DNA from: Bog-756 sp963730685
GTDB taxonomy: Bacteria > Actinomycetota > Acidimicrobiia > Acidimicrobiales > RAAP-2
Assembly (NCBI GenBank): GCA_963730685.1
Contig: CAVSSP010000001.1
Coordinates: 1,674,001-1,738,000 of the forward strand
Length of the DNA: 64,000 nt
Reading direction: 5' to 3'
The notes beneath the pieces were generated by a model. That model had not been told where the DNA came from. It did no database searches and saw only the letters and a program-made list of their open reading frames with translations. Positions 52,747 to 61,365 of the stretch are shown here, one piece after another (position 1 is the first letter of the stretch; each line of letters opens with the position of its first letter). The position numbers and the translations under genes were made by a program.

Positions 52747-55097
52747 GCGCGTCGCCTCGGGTCGGCCCCGCTGCTGACACGGCCGACCCGGCTGACCCGC
52801 CCCACCCGCCCGACCCGGCTGACCCGCCCGACCCGGCTGACCCGCCCCACCCGCCCGACCCGGCTGCCGATGGGGAGGGGGACGGCCGCAAGCTGGCCCA
52901 GTTGGCCGAACTGGTCGTGTCCGTGCTCCGGGGTGTCGGTTCGGCTGCCGAGCAGGACCTGGGGGAGCTCGGCATCGAGACGGTCCTCGATCTGATCACC
53001 CACTACCCCAGGCGGTACATCGACGGCACCCGCCTGGTGCCCATCGCCGACCTGGCCGTCGGGGACAAGGCGTCGGTCCTGGCCCGGGTGTCGAAGGTGA
53101 GCCGACCCGGCTCCGGGTACGGACGGGGACGGCGCCGGCCCCCGTCACGGGTGGTGGTCGAGATCACCGACGGGACCGGTCGCCTGAACGTGGTCTTCTT
53201 CAACCAGACGTGGCGGGCCAAGCAGCTGCCGGTCGGCACCACGGCCCTGTTCTACGGCACCATCGGGGCCTACCGGGGGGAGCTCCAACTCGGCAGCCCC
53301 ACGGCCGAGGTCCTCCAGGCCGCCGACGAGGCACCTGAGGACGCCGGAGACAGCCCGGACCCCGACGCCTCGGTGCGGTCGGGTCGGGTGTTCCCCGTCT
53401 ACCCGTTGTCGGACAAGGCCAACCTGACCTCGGCCCGGATCAGCCGCTACGCCGGTGAGGCACTGGACCGGGCCGGCCGGTTCGCCGACCCCCAGACGGC
53501 CGCCACCAGGGGGCGGTTCGGCCTGGTGGACCGTACCACCGCGTTCAACCACATCCACCGGCCGGGTGCCATGGCCGAGACCGAGCCGGCCCGCAGACGG
53601 CTGGCCTTCGACGAACTGTTCCGGCTGCAGCTGGCGCTGGTGCTCCGCCAGGCCCGGCTCCAAGGGGACGCCCGCGGCATCCGCCACGTCACCTCCCGGG
53701 AGGACGGGAGCCCGACCCTCGCCGAACGGTTCTTGGAGGAGCTCCCGTTCCGGCCCACCGGCGCCCAGCGGCGTGCCGTCGGCGTGATCCTCGAGGACCT
53801 GGCCGGCCCCCTGCCCATGCACCGGCTGCTCCAGGGTGACGTCGGGTCGGGCAAGACGGTCGTGGCGGTGGCCGCCATGCTCACGGCGGTGGAGGGTGGT
53901 CATCAGGCTGCCCTCATGGCGCCCACCGAGGTCCTGGCCGAACAGCACGCCGGCGGGGTGCGCGCCCTCCTCGACGGCCTGACCGTGGCGGATCCGTCCA
54001 CGCTCGAGGGGACCCGTCCCCTGCGGGTGGCGCTGCTCACCAACAAGACCGGCGCCGCCGACCGGGCGTCGTTGCACGCCGGGCTGGCCGACGGCACCGT
54101 CGACCTGCTGATCGGCACGCACGCCCTCTTGACCGAGCACGTGGGGTTCCGGTCCCTGGGTGTCGTGGTCATCGACGAGCAGCACCGGTTCGGCGTGGAG
54201 CAGCGGGCCGCCCTCCGGGCCAAGGGCCGCGGCGACGACGGGGCCGGCCACGATCCCGACCTCCTGGTGATGACGGCCACCCCCATCCCCAGGACGGCGG
54301 CCATGGTCGTCTTCGGCGACCTCGACATGACCATCATCGACGAGATGCCAGAGGGGCGGCAGCCGGTGGCCACGGCGTGGCTCCGGACGCCGCTGGAGGC
54401 CGAGACGGCGTGGTCGCGGGTGCGCCACGAGGTCGCCGACGGCCGGCGGGCCTTCGTGGTGTGCCCGTTGGTGGACGGGTCCGAGCGGGTCCAGGCCACC
54501 TCGGCGGTGGCCGAGGCCGAGCGCCTGTCCGGGGCGGAGCTGGCCGGCCTGCGGGTGGGCCTGCTCCACGGCCAGCTCCCGTCGGCCGAGAAGGAGCAGG
54601 TGATGGCGGCCTTCCGGGCCGGCGACCTCGACGTGTTGGTGGCCACCACCGTGATCGAGGTCGGGGTGGACGTCTCCGAGGCCACGGTGATGGTCATCGA
54701 GGACGCCGACCGCTTCGGCATCGCCCAGCTACACCAGCTGCGGGGCCGGGTGGGTCGCGGCTCCGACCCGTCGTGGTGCTACCTCCTGTCGGAGAACGAC
54801 ACCCCCGAGGCCGTCGCCCGGCTCGAGGCCATGGAACGGTCCACCGACGGGTTCGAACTGGCCGAGGTGGACCTCGGGATCAGGGGTGAGGGGACCATCC
54901 TCGGGGCCCGCCAGAAGGGCCGGAGCGATCTCAAGCTCGCCCGGCTGCTCTCCGACCGGGACCTGGTCGAACATGCCCGTGCCGTTGCCGAGGAGGTGGT
55001 GGCCGAGGATCCGGCCCTGTCCCGCCACCGGTTGCTGGAGGACGAGCTGCGCATCTTCATCGACGAGGACGAGGCCGAATTCCTCTTCAAGAGTTGA
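52743..55097 (+). CDS. recG: ATP-dependent DNA helicase RecG
   Basis: 784 residues. Rescues stalled replication forks. The wedge/OB domain has ITHYPRRYIDGTRLVPIADL and LNVVFFNQTWRAKQLPVG. Helicase lobe 1 has LLQGDVGSGKTVVAVAAMLT (Walker A, about residue 361), MAPTEVLAEQHA, GTHALL and VIDEQHRFGVEQR (DEQH). Lobe 2 has TATPIPRTAAM and VATTVIEVGVDVSEATVMVI then QLHQLRGRVGRG. The first 45 residues are an Asp-Pro-Ala repeat not found in other RecG proteins. GTG 52743 overlaps the upstream stop (GTGA); a later start past the repeat is possible. Confidence 0.95.
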   Translation: MSASPRVGPAADTADPADPPHPPDPADPPDPADPPHPPDPAADGEGDGRKLAQLAELVVSVLRGVGSAAEQDLGELGIETVLDLITHYPRRYIDGTRLVPIADLAVGDKASVLARVSKVSRPGSGYGRGRRRPPSRVVVEITDGTGRLNVVFFNQTWRAKQLPVGTTALFYGTIGAYRGELQLGSPTAEVLQAADEAPEDAGDSPDPDASVRSGRVFPVYPLSDKANLTSARISRYAGEALDRAGRFADPQTAATRGRFGLVDRTTAFNHIHRPGAMAETEPARRRLAFDELFRLQLALVLRQARLQGDARGIRHVTSREDGSPTLAERFLEELPFRPTGAQRRAVGVILEDLAGPLPMHRLLQGDVGSGKTVVAVAAMLTAVEGGHQAALMAPTEVLAEQHAGGVRALLDGLTVADPSTLEGTRPLRVALLTNKTGAADRASLHAGLADGTVDLLIGTHALLTEHVGFRSLGVVVIDEQHRFGVEQRAALRAKGRGDDGAGHDPDLLVMTATPIPRTAAMVVFGDLDMTIIDEMPEGRQPVATAWLRTPLEAETAWSRVRHEVADGRRAFVVCPLVDGSERVQATSAVAEAERLSGAELAGLRVGLLHGQLPSAEKEQVMAAFRAGDLDVLVATTVIEVGVDVSEATVMVIEDADRFGIAQLHQLRGRVGRGSDPSWCYLLSENDTPEAVARLEAMERSTDGFELAEVDLGIRGEGTILGARQKGRSDLKLARLLSDRDLVEHARAVAEEVVAEDPALSRHRLLEDELRIFIDEDEAEFLFKS
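52785..52866 (+). repeat. Short tandem repeats at the recG 5' end
   Basis: Blocks of GACCCGGCTGACCCGCCC and GACCCGCCCCACCCGCCC recur and encode a DPADPPHPPDP tail before the RecG wedge domain. Confidence 0.7.
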
Positions 55098-55154
55098 GCC
55101 CCGCGACCCGGGCCGCCCGGTCCCGGCTGATCCTGGGAGCGGGGAGGGGGCCGA

Positions 55155-55160
55155 TAGGCT
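55155..55160 (+). promoter_or_regulatory. Leaderless -10 hexamer upstream of rsmD
   Basis: TAGGCT ends six bases before ATG 55167. That ATG opens only a ten-codon frame, ending TGA at 55197-55199, which overlaps an in-frame rsmD GTG at 55196. So either a leader peptide couples to rsmD, or a base is missing and the real start is 55167. Confidence 0.45.
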
Positions 55161-55189
55161 GGCGTCATGGATCGGCCTGGAGCGCGTCG

Positions 55190-55747
55190 GTGCGGGTGAT
55201 CGCGGGAGAGTTGCGGGGTCGGCGCCTGGCCGCCCCGGTCGGAGCGGGCGTCCGGCCGACATCGGACCGGGTCCGCGAGGCGATCTTCGACATCCTCTAC
55301 AGCCTGGGCGGCGTCGAGGGCCTGCAGGTGGCCGACCTCTTCGCCGGCACCGGGGCCCTGGGCATCGAGGCGCTGTCCCGGGGTGCGTCCTCGGTGACCT
55401 TCGTAGAGCGGGATCCGCTGTCGGTGGCCGCCATCCGCCGGAACCTCGAGTTCGTGGGGCTCGGCGACGGGGAGCGTGCCGGCGACGCCACCGTGGTGCG
55501 GGCCGACGTCGACTCCTGGGTCGCCTCCACCGCGTCACGGTACGACCTCGTGCTGTGCGATCCGCCCTACGGCTACGACAACTGGGAAGCGCTGATCGAC
55601 CGGCTGCCTGCCGACCTCGCCGTCCTGGAGTCCGGCGTCGAGATCTCACCCCCTGTCACCTGGGGGGTCATCAAAACCCGGCGGTATGGAGGTACCATCG
55701 TCACCGTGGCCCGTCCGGCACTGGTCACGGAGAAAGGTGTCTCGTGA
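55190..55747 (+). CDS. rsmD: 16S rRNA (guanine(966)-N2)-methyltransferase RsmD
   Basis: About 185 residues. RVIAGELRGRRLAAPVGAGV and RPTSDRVREAIFDIL are the RNA-binding start of the family. VADLFAGTGALGIEALSRGA is the SAM-binding motif I, VTFVERDP follows, and LVLCDPPYGYDNW contains the DPPY catalytic motif. Start GTG 55190 gives the usual family N-terminus; GTG 55196 and an in-frame TTG at 55094 are alternatives. The stop overlaps the coaD GTG (GTGA). The rsmD-coaD pairing is widely conserved. Confidence 0.9.
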   Translation: MRVIAGELRGRRLAAPVGAGVRPTSDRVREAIFDILYSLGGVEGLQVADLFAGTGALGIEALSRGASSVTFVERDPLSVAAIRRNLEFVGLGDGERAGDATVVRADVDSWVASTASRYDLVLCDPPYGYDNWEALIDRLPADLAVLESGVEISPPVTWGVIKTRRYGGTIVTVARPALVTEKGVS

Positions 55748-56226
55748 GGATTGCATTGATCCCCGGGTCCTTCGACCCGGTTCACAATGGGCACCTCGAG
55801 GTAATCGAGCGTGCCGCCCGCCTGTTCGACGAGGTCGTGGTGGCCACGCTGCGCAACCCGCAGAAGAGCGAGGCGCTGTTCGAGCTCGAAGAGCGCCAGG
55901 AGATGCTCGAGGAGTCGCTCGCCCACCTCGTCAACGTGAGGATCGTGTCGGTGTCCACCCTGGTGGTGAATGTGGCGCACGACGTGGGCGCCAGCGCCAT
56001 CGTCAAGGGCCTCCGGGCCGTGTCGGACTTCGAGAACGAACTGCAGATGGCCCAGATGAACAAGCAGCTCTCCGGGGTGGAGACCCTCTTCATCCCCACC
56101 AGCTCGGCCCACTCGTTCATCGCCTCGCGCCTGTTGCGCGAGGTGGCCCGCTTCGGGGGGGACGTGACGTCCTTCGTCCCCAAGGTGGTGGCGCTCCGGC
56201 TGCAGGAGAAGTTCGCCGATGAGTGA
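55744..56226 (+). CDS. coaD: Phosphopantetheine adenylyltransferase
   Basis: Fourth step of coenzyme A synthesis. RIALIPGSFDPVHNGHLEVI contains the nucleotide-binding T/HxGH-type motif. ATLRNPQKSEALFELEERQE, GLRAVSDFENELQMAQMN (substrate helix) and FIPTSSAHSFIASRLLREVA with the ISSS-like ATP loop are all conserved. 160 residues, normal. GTG 55744 overlaps the rsmD stop by four bases. The next gene starts inside its last codons. Confidence 0.96.
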   Translation: MRIALIPGSFDPVHNGHLEVIERAARLFDEVVVATLRNPQKSEALFELEERQEMLEESLAHLVNVRIVSVSTLVVNVAHDVGASAIVKGLRAVSDFENELQMAQMNKQLSGVETLFIPTSSAHSFIASRLLREVARFGGDVTSFVPKVVALRLQEKFADE

Positions 56227-56830
56227 CCTGTTCGAGGATCTCGACCAGCAGCGGGCGGCCGGCGAGGAGCACGACTCCGAGGCCCTGATCCGGGTGGCCC
56301 TCGACCTGGTCCAGACGGCCAAGGCCATGCCGCTGTCGGCGTCGGTCCTGGTCTCGCGTGACGAGTTGGCCGAGCTCCTCCAGGCCGCCCTCGACCGCAT
56401 GCCCGACGAGTTGCGCCAGGCCAGGTGGCTGCTGAAGGAGCGCGACGAGTTCCTGGCCGAAAAGGAGCGAGAGGCCGAGGTGCTGCTCGAAGAGGTCCGG
56501 GTCCAGGCCGAGCGGATGGTCCAGCGGACCGAGATCGTACGCCAGGCCAACCACGTGGCCCAGCGCATCCTCGACGATGCCAACGAGGAGGCGCGCCGGC
56601 TCCGTCACGAGGCGGAGGACTACGCCGACCAGAAGTTGGCCAGCTTCGAGATCGTGCTGGACCGGACGATGAAGACCGTCCAGGCCGGGCGCGAGAAGCT
56701 GCAGGTCACGCCGTTGCCCAAGGTCGAGATCGGCGAAGGCGGCAACACCTCGCTGGCCTCGAGCGTGCCGGGGGCGGCCAAGTTGGGCGTCGAGGACCCG
56801 GAGGGCTTCTTCGACCAGGACCTCGCCTGA
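56219..56830 (+). CDS. Coiled-coil protein, DivIVA / ATP synthase b-like
   Basis: 203 residues. The central part (about residues 60-155) is a continuous charged coiled coil: MPDELRQARWLLKERDEFLA, EREAEVLLEEVRVQAERMVQ and NHVAQRILDDANEEARRLRH. It has no membrane segment. Automated labels for this actinobacterial family vary between DivIVA-like and ATP synthase b-like; neither is proven. Its steady place after coaD suggests a housekeeping role, perhaps structural. ATG 56219 overlaps the coaD end by eight bases. Confidence 0.75.
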   Translation: MSDLFEDLDQQRAAGEEHDSEALIRVALDLVQTAKAMPLSASVLVSRDELAELLQAALDRMPDELRQARWLLKERDEFLAEKEREAEVLLEEVRVQAERMVQRTEIVRQANHVAQRILDDANEEARRLRHEAEDYADQKLASFEIVLDRTMKTVQAGREKLQVTPLPKVEIGEGGNTSLASSVPGAAKLGVEDPEGFFDQDLA

Positions 56831-56844
56831 ACCGGCGGTAGCCG

Positions 56845-57387
56845 ATGCCAGCCACCGCCTCACCGCCGCGCCGCTCCCGCCCCTTCTCGGTCCAGGTCGC
56901 CGCCCTGCGCAAGACGGCCGGCACCACCCGGCACGAGGTGCGCCGCGGGATGATCCAGGACCTGGACCTTGCCTCGGTGGGGGTGTCGGTCCCCGAGGGT
57001 GAACCGGTCGACGTGGACCTGGTCCTCAGCTCCTATCCGGGCGGGATCTCCGCCACGGGCACCGTGTCCACCCGGTGGGTGGGGGAGTGCCGTCGGTGCG
57101 GCGGCCCGGCGGGGGGAACCCTGGTGGCAGAGGTGCGCGAGCGGTTCGCACCGACCGGGGGCACCGATCGTGACGAGGAGGCGTATCCCCTCGACGGTGA
57201 CGAGCTCGACCTCGAGCCGCTGGCCCGGGACGCCGTCCTGCTCGACCTGCCGCTGGCCCCGTTGTGCACGCCGGACTGTCTGGGGCTGTGTCCCCAGTGC
57301 GGGACCAACTGGAACGTGGGACCCTGTGCGTGCCGACCGGCGGGTGATCCCCGCTGGGCGGCACTCGACGCCCTGCGTGATCACTGA
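56845..57387 (+). CDS. DUF177 (YceD) family protein
   Basis: 180 residues. STRWVGECRRCGGPAGGTLV carries the first Cys pair, ERFAPTGG and DGDELDLEPLARDAVLLDLP the acidic DUF177 core, and LCTPDCLGLCPQCGTNWNVG further Cys residues, probably zinc-binding. YceD proteins sit upstream of rpmF in most bacteria and are linked to 23S rRNA or ribosome assembly. ATG 56845. Followed by rpmF and plsX as in other genomes. Confidence 0.9.
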   Translation: MPATASPPRRSRPFSVQVAALRKTAGTTRHEVRRGMIQDLDLASVGVSVPEGEPVDVDLVLSSYPGGISATGTVSTRWVGECRRCGGPAGGTLVAEVRERFAPTGGTDRDEEAYPLDGDELDLEPLARDAVLLDLPLAPLCTPDCLGLCPQCGTNWNVGPCACRPAGDPRWAALDALRDH

Positions 57388-57402
57388 GCCCACGATTTCG
57401 CC

Positions 57403-57408
57403 TAGGAT
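57403..57408 (+). promoter_or_regulatory. Possible -10 hexamer upstream of rpmF
   Basis: TAGGAT ends nine bases before the rpmF ATG at 57418; it could be a leaderless or near-leaderless internal promoter. Confidence 0.4.
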
Positions 57409-57417
57409 CACCCCTCT

Positions 57418-57597
57418 ATGGCCGTCCCCAAGAAGAAGACCTCCAAGTCGAAGACCCGAAGCCGCCGGGCATCCAACTGGGTGCTGAAGGCGCCGGCGCG
57501 TTCCGTCTGTCCCCAGTGCACCTCCGCCAAGCTGCCCCATGTGGTCTGCCCGAACTGCGGATGGTACAAAGGCCGGCAGGCCCTCGAAGTCGACTAA
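57418..57597 (+). CDS. rpmF: 50S ribosomal protein L32
   Basis: A small gene of 59 residues. It starts AVPKKKTSKSKTRSRRASNW, the standard L32 N-terminus, and has a zinc-binding pair of CPQC and CPNC. ATG 57418; the TAA stop shares one base with the plsX ATG (TAATG). The context yceD-rpmF-plsX confirms the identity. Confidence 0.96.
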   Translation: MAVPKKKTSKSKTRSRRASNWVLKAPARSVCPQCTSAKLPHVVCPNCGWYKGRQALEVD

Positions 57598-58700
57598 TGG
57601 TGCGCAGGGCAGCGCGCCCGACCGGTGCGGCGTTGGCCGCGCTCCCCGTGGCGGTCGACGCCATGGGCGGGGACCGGGCCCCCGAGGAGATCGTTGCCGG
57701 TGCCCGTCGGGTCGCCGACACGACGGACATCAAGGTGGTCCTGGTCGGGCTTCCCGGGGGGATGGGCGACATCGGCACCCTCGCCACCATCGATGCCAGC
57801 GAGATCATCGGTATGGACGACGATCCCGGCCAGGGCGTGCGCAGGAAGAAGGACTCCTCGCTGGTCAGGGCGGCCGAGGCCGTCCGGGACGGCAGGGCCC
57901 TGGCCATGGTGTCGGCCGGCAACACCGGAGCGACCATGGCCTCGGCGCTCCTCCGGATGGGTCGGCTCCCCGGTGTGATCCGCCCCGCCATCGCCAGCCC
58001 CGTCCCGTGCCCCGGCCGCAAATGGCCGACCGTGCTCCTCGATTCGGGGGCCAACGCCGAGTGCTCGGCCCAGATGCTCGTCCAGTTCGCCCACATGGGG
58101 GCGGCGTTCGTCCGCAAGCGTTACGACGTCGAGCGACCGAGGGTCGCCCTGCTGTCGATCGGTGAGGAGAAGTCCAAGGGAAGCCCCCTGGTGAAGGAGG
58201 CCCACGGGCTGCTCGCCGGCTCGGGGATCCCCGGTGCCGACTTCATCGGCAACGTCGAGGGTCGCGACTTCTTCGCCGGGGTGGCCGACGTCATCGTCAC
58301 CGACGGGTTCACCGGCAACGTCGCCCTCAAGACCATGGAGGGGTCGCTCCGGTTCCTGATCGGCGCTCTGGGCGACGTCCTCGGCCGACCCGAGCTGAGC
58401 GAGGCCACCGCCGCCCTCTCCCCCCACCTGCTGGCGCTGGCCGCCGACCTCGACCCCGAGTCCGTCGGTGGCGCCATGCTCCTCGGCGTGGATGGCGTCT
58501 GTGTCATCAGCCACGGCTCGTCGTCGTCGGTGGCCATCGTCAACGCCATCACCGTCGCCCACGACCTGGCGGTGGCGGGACTGGTGGACGCGGTGGCCGG
58601 GTCGGTGGCCGAGGCGGTGGCCGAGGCGGTGGCCGAGTCGGTGGCCGAGCCAGCCGGTGAGCCCACCGGCGGGCGGCCGGCCGACACACCCGTCAACTAG
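57597..58700 (+). CDS. plsX: Phosphate acyltransferase PlsX
   Basis: Makes acyl-phosphate from acyl-ACP for phospholipid synthesis. VAVDAMGGDRAPEEIVAGA starts the core. SSLVRAAEAVRDGRALAMVS then AGNTGATMASALLRMGRLPG, and IGEEKSKGSPLVKEAHGLL then FIGNVEGRDFF are conserved blocks. VTDGFTGNVALKTMEGSLRF is near the C-terminus. 367 residues, slightly long. The surplus is a C-terminal Ala/Val/Glu repeat (VAEAVAEAVAESVAEP) that is probably disordered. ATG 57597 overlaps the rpmF stop. The usual fabH/acpP followers are absent here. Confidence 0.94.
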   Translation: MVRRAARPTGAALAALPVAVDAMGGDRAPEEIVAGARRVADTTDIKVVLVGLPGGMGDIGTLATIDASEIIGMDDDPGQGVRRKKDSSLVRAAEAVRDGRALAMVSAGNTGATMASALLRMGRLPGVIRPAIASPVPCPGRKWPTVLLDSGANAECSAQMLVQFAHMGAAFVRKRYDVERPRVALLSIGEEKSKGSPLVKEAHGLLAGSGIPGADFIGNVEGRDFFAGVADVIVTDGFTGNVALKTMEGSLRFLIGALGDVLGRPELSEATAALSPHLLALAADLDPESVGGAMLLGVDGVCVISHGSSSSVAIVNAITVAHDLAVAGLVDAVAGSVAEAVAEAVAESVAEPAGEPTGGRPADTPVN

Positions 58701-58740
58701 CCGGAGCCCGACGCGCCCAGCCAGCCGTCGGCCGATGCGG

Positions 58741-59703
58741 TCAACCGCTCCGACTGGCTCCCCAGAAGTCGCCCAGCATGGTGGCGTCCTCGGCGCCCTG
58801 GCGGGCACCCATGGCGAGCGCCTTCGCCACGGACGTCGGGTTCATCAATTCCGTGAGATCGACCTCGGCGGGCATCCGCACCACCACCTCGGCCCCTGAC
58901 GCCTTCAGGTCCTCGAGCTCTTGTTGGCCCTCGCCCGGGTGGGAGGTCATCATCCCCTCGGTCACCTCCGAGCCGTCGGTCAGGGCCAGCACCAGCACCC
59001 GCCTGGCGCCGGCCAGGAGGTCGAGATGGACACCGGTGCCGCTGACGCCGCCGTCCATCAGGCGCCGGTCACCGATGGGCTGGGGGGCGAAGATCCCCGG
59101 CACCGCACTGCTGGCCGCCACCGCCCGGGCCACCGTCGTCCCCGAGTCGGCGGTCACCACGCAACGTTCGCCGGTGTAGGCGTCGACGCAGGTGATGTGG
59201 AGCGCGGCCGACGGCCACCGCCCGGTGCCCACGACCAGGGAGATGTTGCGCCTGGTCACCTCCGGTCTGGGTGTCACCGCGGCCAGGGCGGCATGCCCGA
59301 TGGCCTGCACGGTCGGCGGATCTCCGTCGGTGGCCTTGATGAACAGCTCGAGGGCGCGGTTCTGGCTGGGTTGGAGCTCACCCGTCGGGGCCATGGTCGC
59401 CACCAGGGCCGGGACCTTCGACAGGACCGACACCTCGGAGTGGAGCCGCTTCAGCTTCCCCGATGTCACCGCCGAGGAGACGATGGAGCCCGCCGAGGTC
59501 CCGACCACCCGGTCGGCGATGTCCACCTTGACCCCGTGCAGGGCCAGGGTCTGGAGGTAGGAGACCTGCCAGGCCACGAAGAAGAGCCCGCCGCCACCCA
59601 GGCAGAGGCCCCGCTCGGTGCCGGCGCCGTACCGGGCGGGAAACGAGCGGGGGAGGGCCAGGTCCTTCGGGGCTGGCTTGGTGGAGGACGTCCGAAGCGG
59701 CAT
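58741..59703 (-). CDS. Patatin-like phospholipase
   Basis: 320 residues. GLCLGGGGLFFVAWQVSYL is the oxyanion-hole Gly run, VVGTSAGSIV the nucleophile elbow (Ser near residue 70), and LMDGGVSGTG carries the Asp of the Ser-Asp dyad (near 215). ASSAVPGIFAPQPIGDRRL is also typical. It is a bacterial patatin, probably a lipid acyl hydrolase. No signal peptide. ATG 59703 is preceded at seven bases by TATCGT on the minus strand. Divergent from the sugar transporter gene. Confidence 0.88.
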   Translation of the reverse strand: MPLRTSSTKPAPKDLALPRSFPARYGAGTERGLCLGGGGLFFVAWQVSYLQTLALHGVKVDIADRVVGTSAGSIVSSAVTSGKLKRLHSEVSVLSKVPALVATMAPTGELQPSQNRALELFIKATDGDPPTVQAIGHAALAAVTPRPEVTRRNISLVVGTGRWPSAALHITCVDAYTGERCVVTADSGTTVARAVAASSAVPGIFAPQPIGDRRLMDGGVSGTGVHLDLLAGARRVLVLALTDGSEVTEGMMTSHPGEGQQELEDLKASGAEVVVRMPAEVDLTELMNPTSVAKALAMGARQGAEDATMLGDFWGASRSG

Positions 59704-59710
59704 CCGCACA

Positions 59711-59716
59711 ACGATA
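59711..59716 (-). promoter_or_regulatory. Leaderless -10 hexamer of the patatin gene
   Basis: TATCGT on the minus strand ends seven bases before ATG 59703. Confidence 0.5.
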
Positions 59717-59816
59717 CCGGCCTGTCCCGGATCGATGATCACGGCGACGGCCGCGGTCACGCCACGGCCCCGTGGCACGCCACGGCCCCGGGGCACAGGC
59801 GACGACGGACGGGCAC

Positions 59817-61343
59817 ATGACGACGCCCCCGGGAGTGGGTTCGCCGCTCACGACCCCGATCGCAGTAGGGTCCCCCGGCGGTATGGCTGCTGCACCGAAC
59901 GACGCAGGGGTGACCGACGGGGGTGCCGGGCGGCGGCGCACCACGCCGACCATGCCCATCACGCTCCTGGCGGTGGGGCTGGTCATCATGCTGGCCGGGC
60001 TCCTGTTCGGCTACGACCAGGGCGTCATCTCCGGGGCGCTGGACGGCATCCAGAAGGACTTCTCCGTCGGCACCCTGCTGCTGGAGGTGATCACCAGTTG
60101 GGTGACCCTCGGCGCCATGGTCGGTGCGCTGGTGGCCGGCGGCGCGGCCGACCGCATCGGGCGGCGGCTCACCATCGTGGCCGCCGCCGTCCTCTTCGTC
60201 GCCGGCGCCCTGATCGAAGCCCTCGCACCCGGGGCATACGTCCTGGTGGTCGGCCGCCTGCTGGTCGGGTTCGGGGTCGGCGTGGCGTCGGTGGCCGCCC
60301 CGCTCTACGCCTCCGAGATGGCCCCCAGCCGGGTGCGGGGGCGCATGATCTCCCTCTACCAGCTGGCCATCACCATGGGCATCTTCATCGCCTACTTCGC
60401 CGACTACCTCCTGGTGAACGGGGACCGGTGGCGGGCGATGCTCGGGGTGTCCGCCATCCCCGGGGTGCTGTTGGTGCTGGCCGTCCTCCCACTGCCCGAC
60501 TCGCCCCGCTGGTACGTGAAGATGGGGCGGCACGAGCGGGCCCGGGACACGCTCCACAAGGTGGAGCCCGGCGTCGACATCGGGCGGGAGCTCGAGGCCA
60601 TCGAGGAGCTCGACGCCGAAGAGGCGGCCGGGACCTGGCGGGAGGTGTTCGCCGCCCGTTGGCGGCGACCCCTGGTCATCGGGGTCCTGCTGGCCGTGCT
60701 CCAGCAGCTCACCGGCATCAACGCCGTGATCTACTACGCCGACAAGATCTTCGCCGCCGCCGGGTTCGCATCGCCGGCGGGCCAGAGCCTGGCCACCCTC
60801 CTCGCCATCGGCGCCGTGAACGTGGTGGCCACGTTCATCGCCGTGGCCTATGTCGACCACTTCGGCCGGAAGCCGCTCCTGCTCGTCGGCTCGGTGGGCA
60901 TGGGCGTCAGCTTGGTGGTGGTGGGGACGATGTTCGAGGTGATGGGGCGCCCGTCGGCCCCCTCCGGATCGGGCACCACCACCGCAGGCATCGTCACGCT
61001 CATCGCCCTGGTGGTGTTCATCGCCTCGTTCGCGTTCTCGCTCGGACCGGTGGTCTGGACCATCATCAACGAGATCTACCCCTCGCACATCCGGGGCAAG
61101 GGGGTGGCGGTGGCGACGGCGGCCAACTGGCTGGCGGCCTGGGTGGTCAGCCAGTTCTTCTTGTCCCTGGTCGGCCTGATCACCGAAGCCGGGACGTTCT
61201 GGCTGTTCGCTGGGTTCTGCGCGGTCACCTACGTCTTCGTCCGGCGGTTCGTCCCCGAGACGAAGGGCAGGACCCTCGAGCAGGTCGAACGCCTCTGGGG
61301 CGATCCCGAAGCCGTGCGGCGGGCCATTGCCGACCGACCGTAA
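59817..61343 (+). CDS. Sugar porter (MFS, XylE/GalP-like) transporter
   Basis: 508 residues with 12 predicted membrane spans after a 45-residue hydrophilic start. GLLFGYDQGVISGAL is the first-helix signature, GGAADRIGRRLTIV the loop 2-3 motif, LPDSPRWYVKMGRHERA the PESPR-type motif and QQLTGINAVIYYADKIF the sugar-contact helix 7. IAVAYVDHFGRKPLLLVG and the C-terminal VPETKGRTLEQVE complete the family set. Probably proton-linked monosaccharide uptake. ATG 59817; an earlier in-frame GTG/ATG exists but adds only low-complexity sequence. Confidence 0.92.
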   Translation: MTTPPGVGSPLTTPIAVGSPGGMAAAPNDAGVTDGGAGRRRTTPTMPITLLAVGLVIMLAGLLFGYDQGVISGALDGIQKDFSVGTLLLEVITSWVTLGAMVGALVAGGAADRIGRRLTIVAAAVLFVAGALIEALAPGAYVLVVGRLLVGFGVGVASVAAPLYASEMAPSRVRGRMISLYQLAITMGIFIAYFADYLLVNGDRWRAMLGVSAIPGVLLVLAVLPLPDSPRWYVKMGRHERARDTLHKVEPGVDIGRELEAIEELDAEEAAGTWREVFAARWRRPLVIGVLLAVLQQLTGINAVIYYADKIFAAAGFASPAGQSLATLLAIGAVNVVATFIAVAYVDHFGRKPLLLVGSVGMGVSLVVVGTMFEVMGRPSAPSGSGTTTAGIVTLIALVVFIASFAFSLGPVVWTIINEIYPSHIRGKGVAVATAANWLAAWVVSQFFLSLVGLITEAGTFWLFAGFCAVTYVFVRRFVPETKGRTLEQVERLWGDPEAVRRAIADRP

Positions 61344-61365
61344 CGGGGACGGGGAGGGGAGGGGA

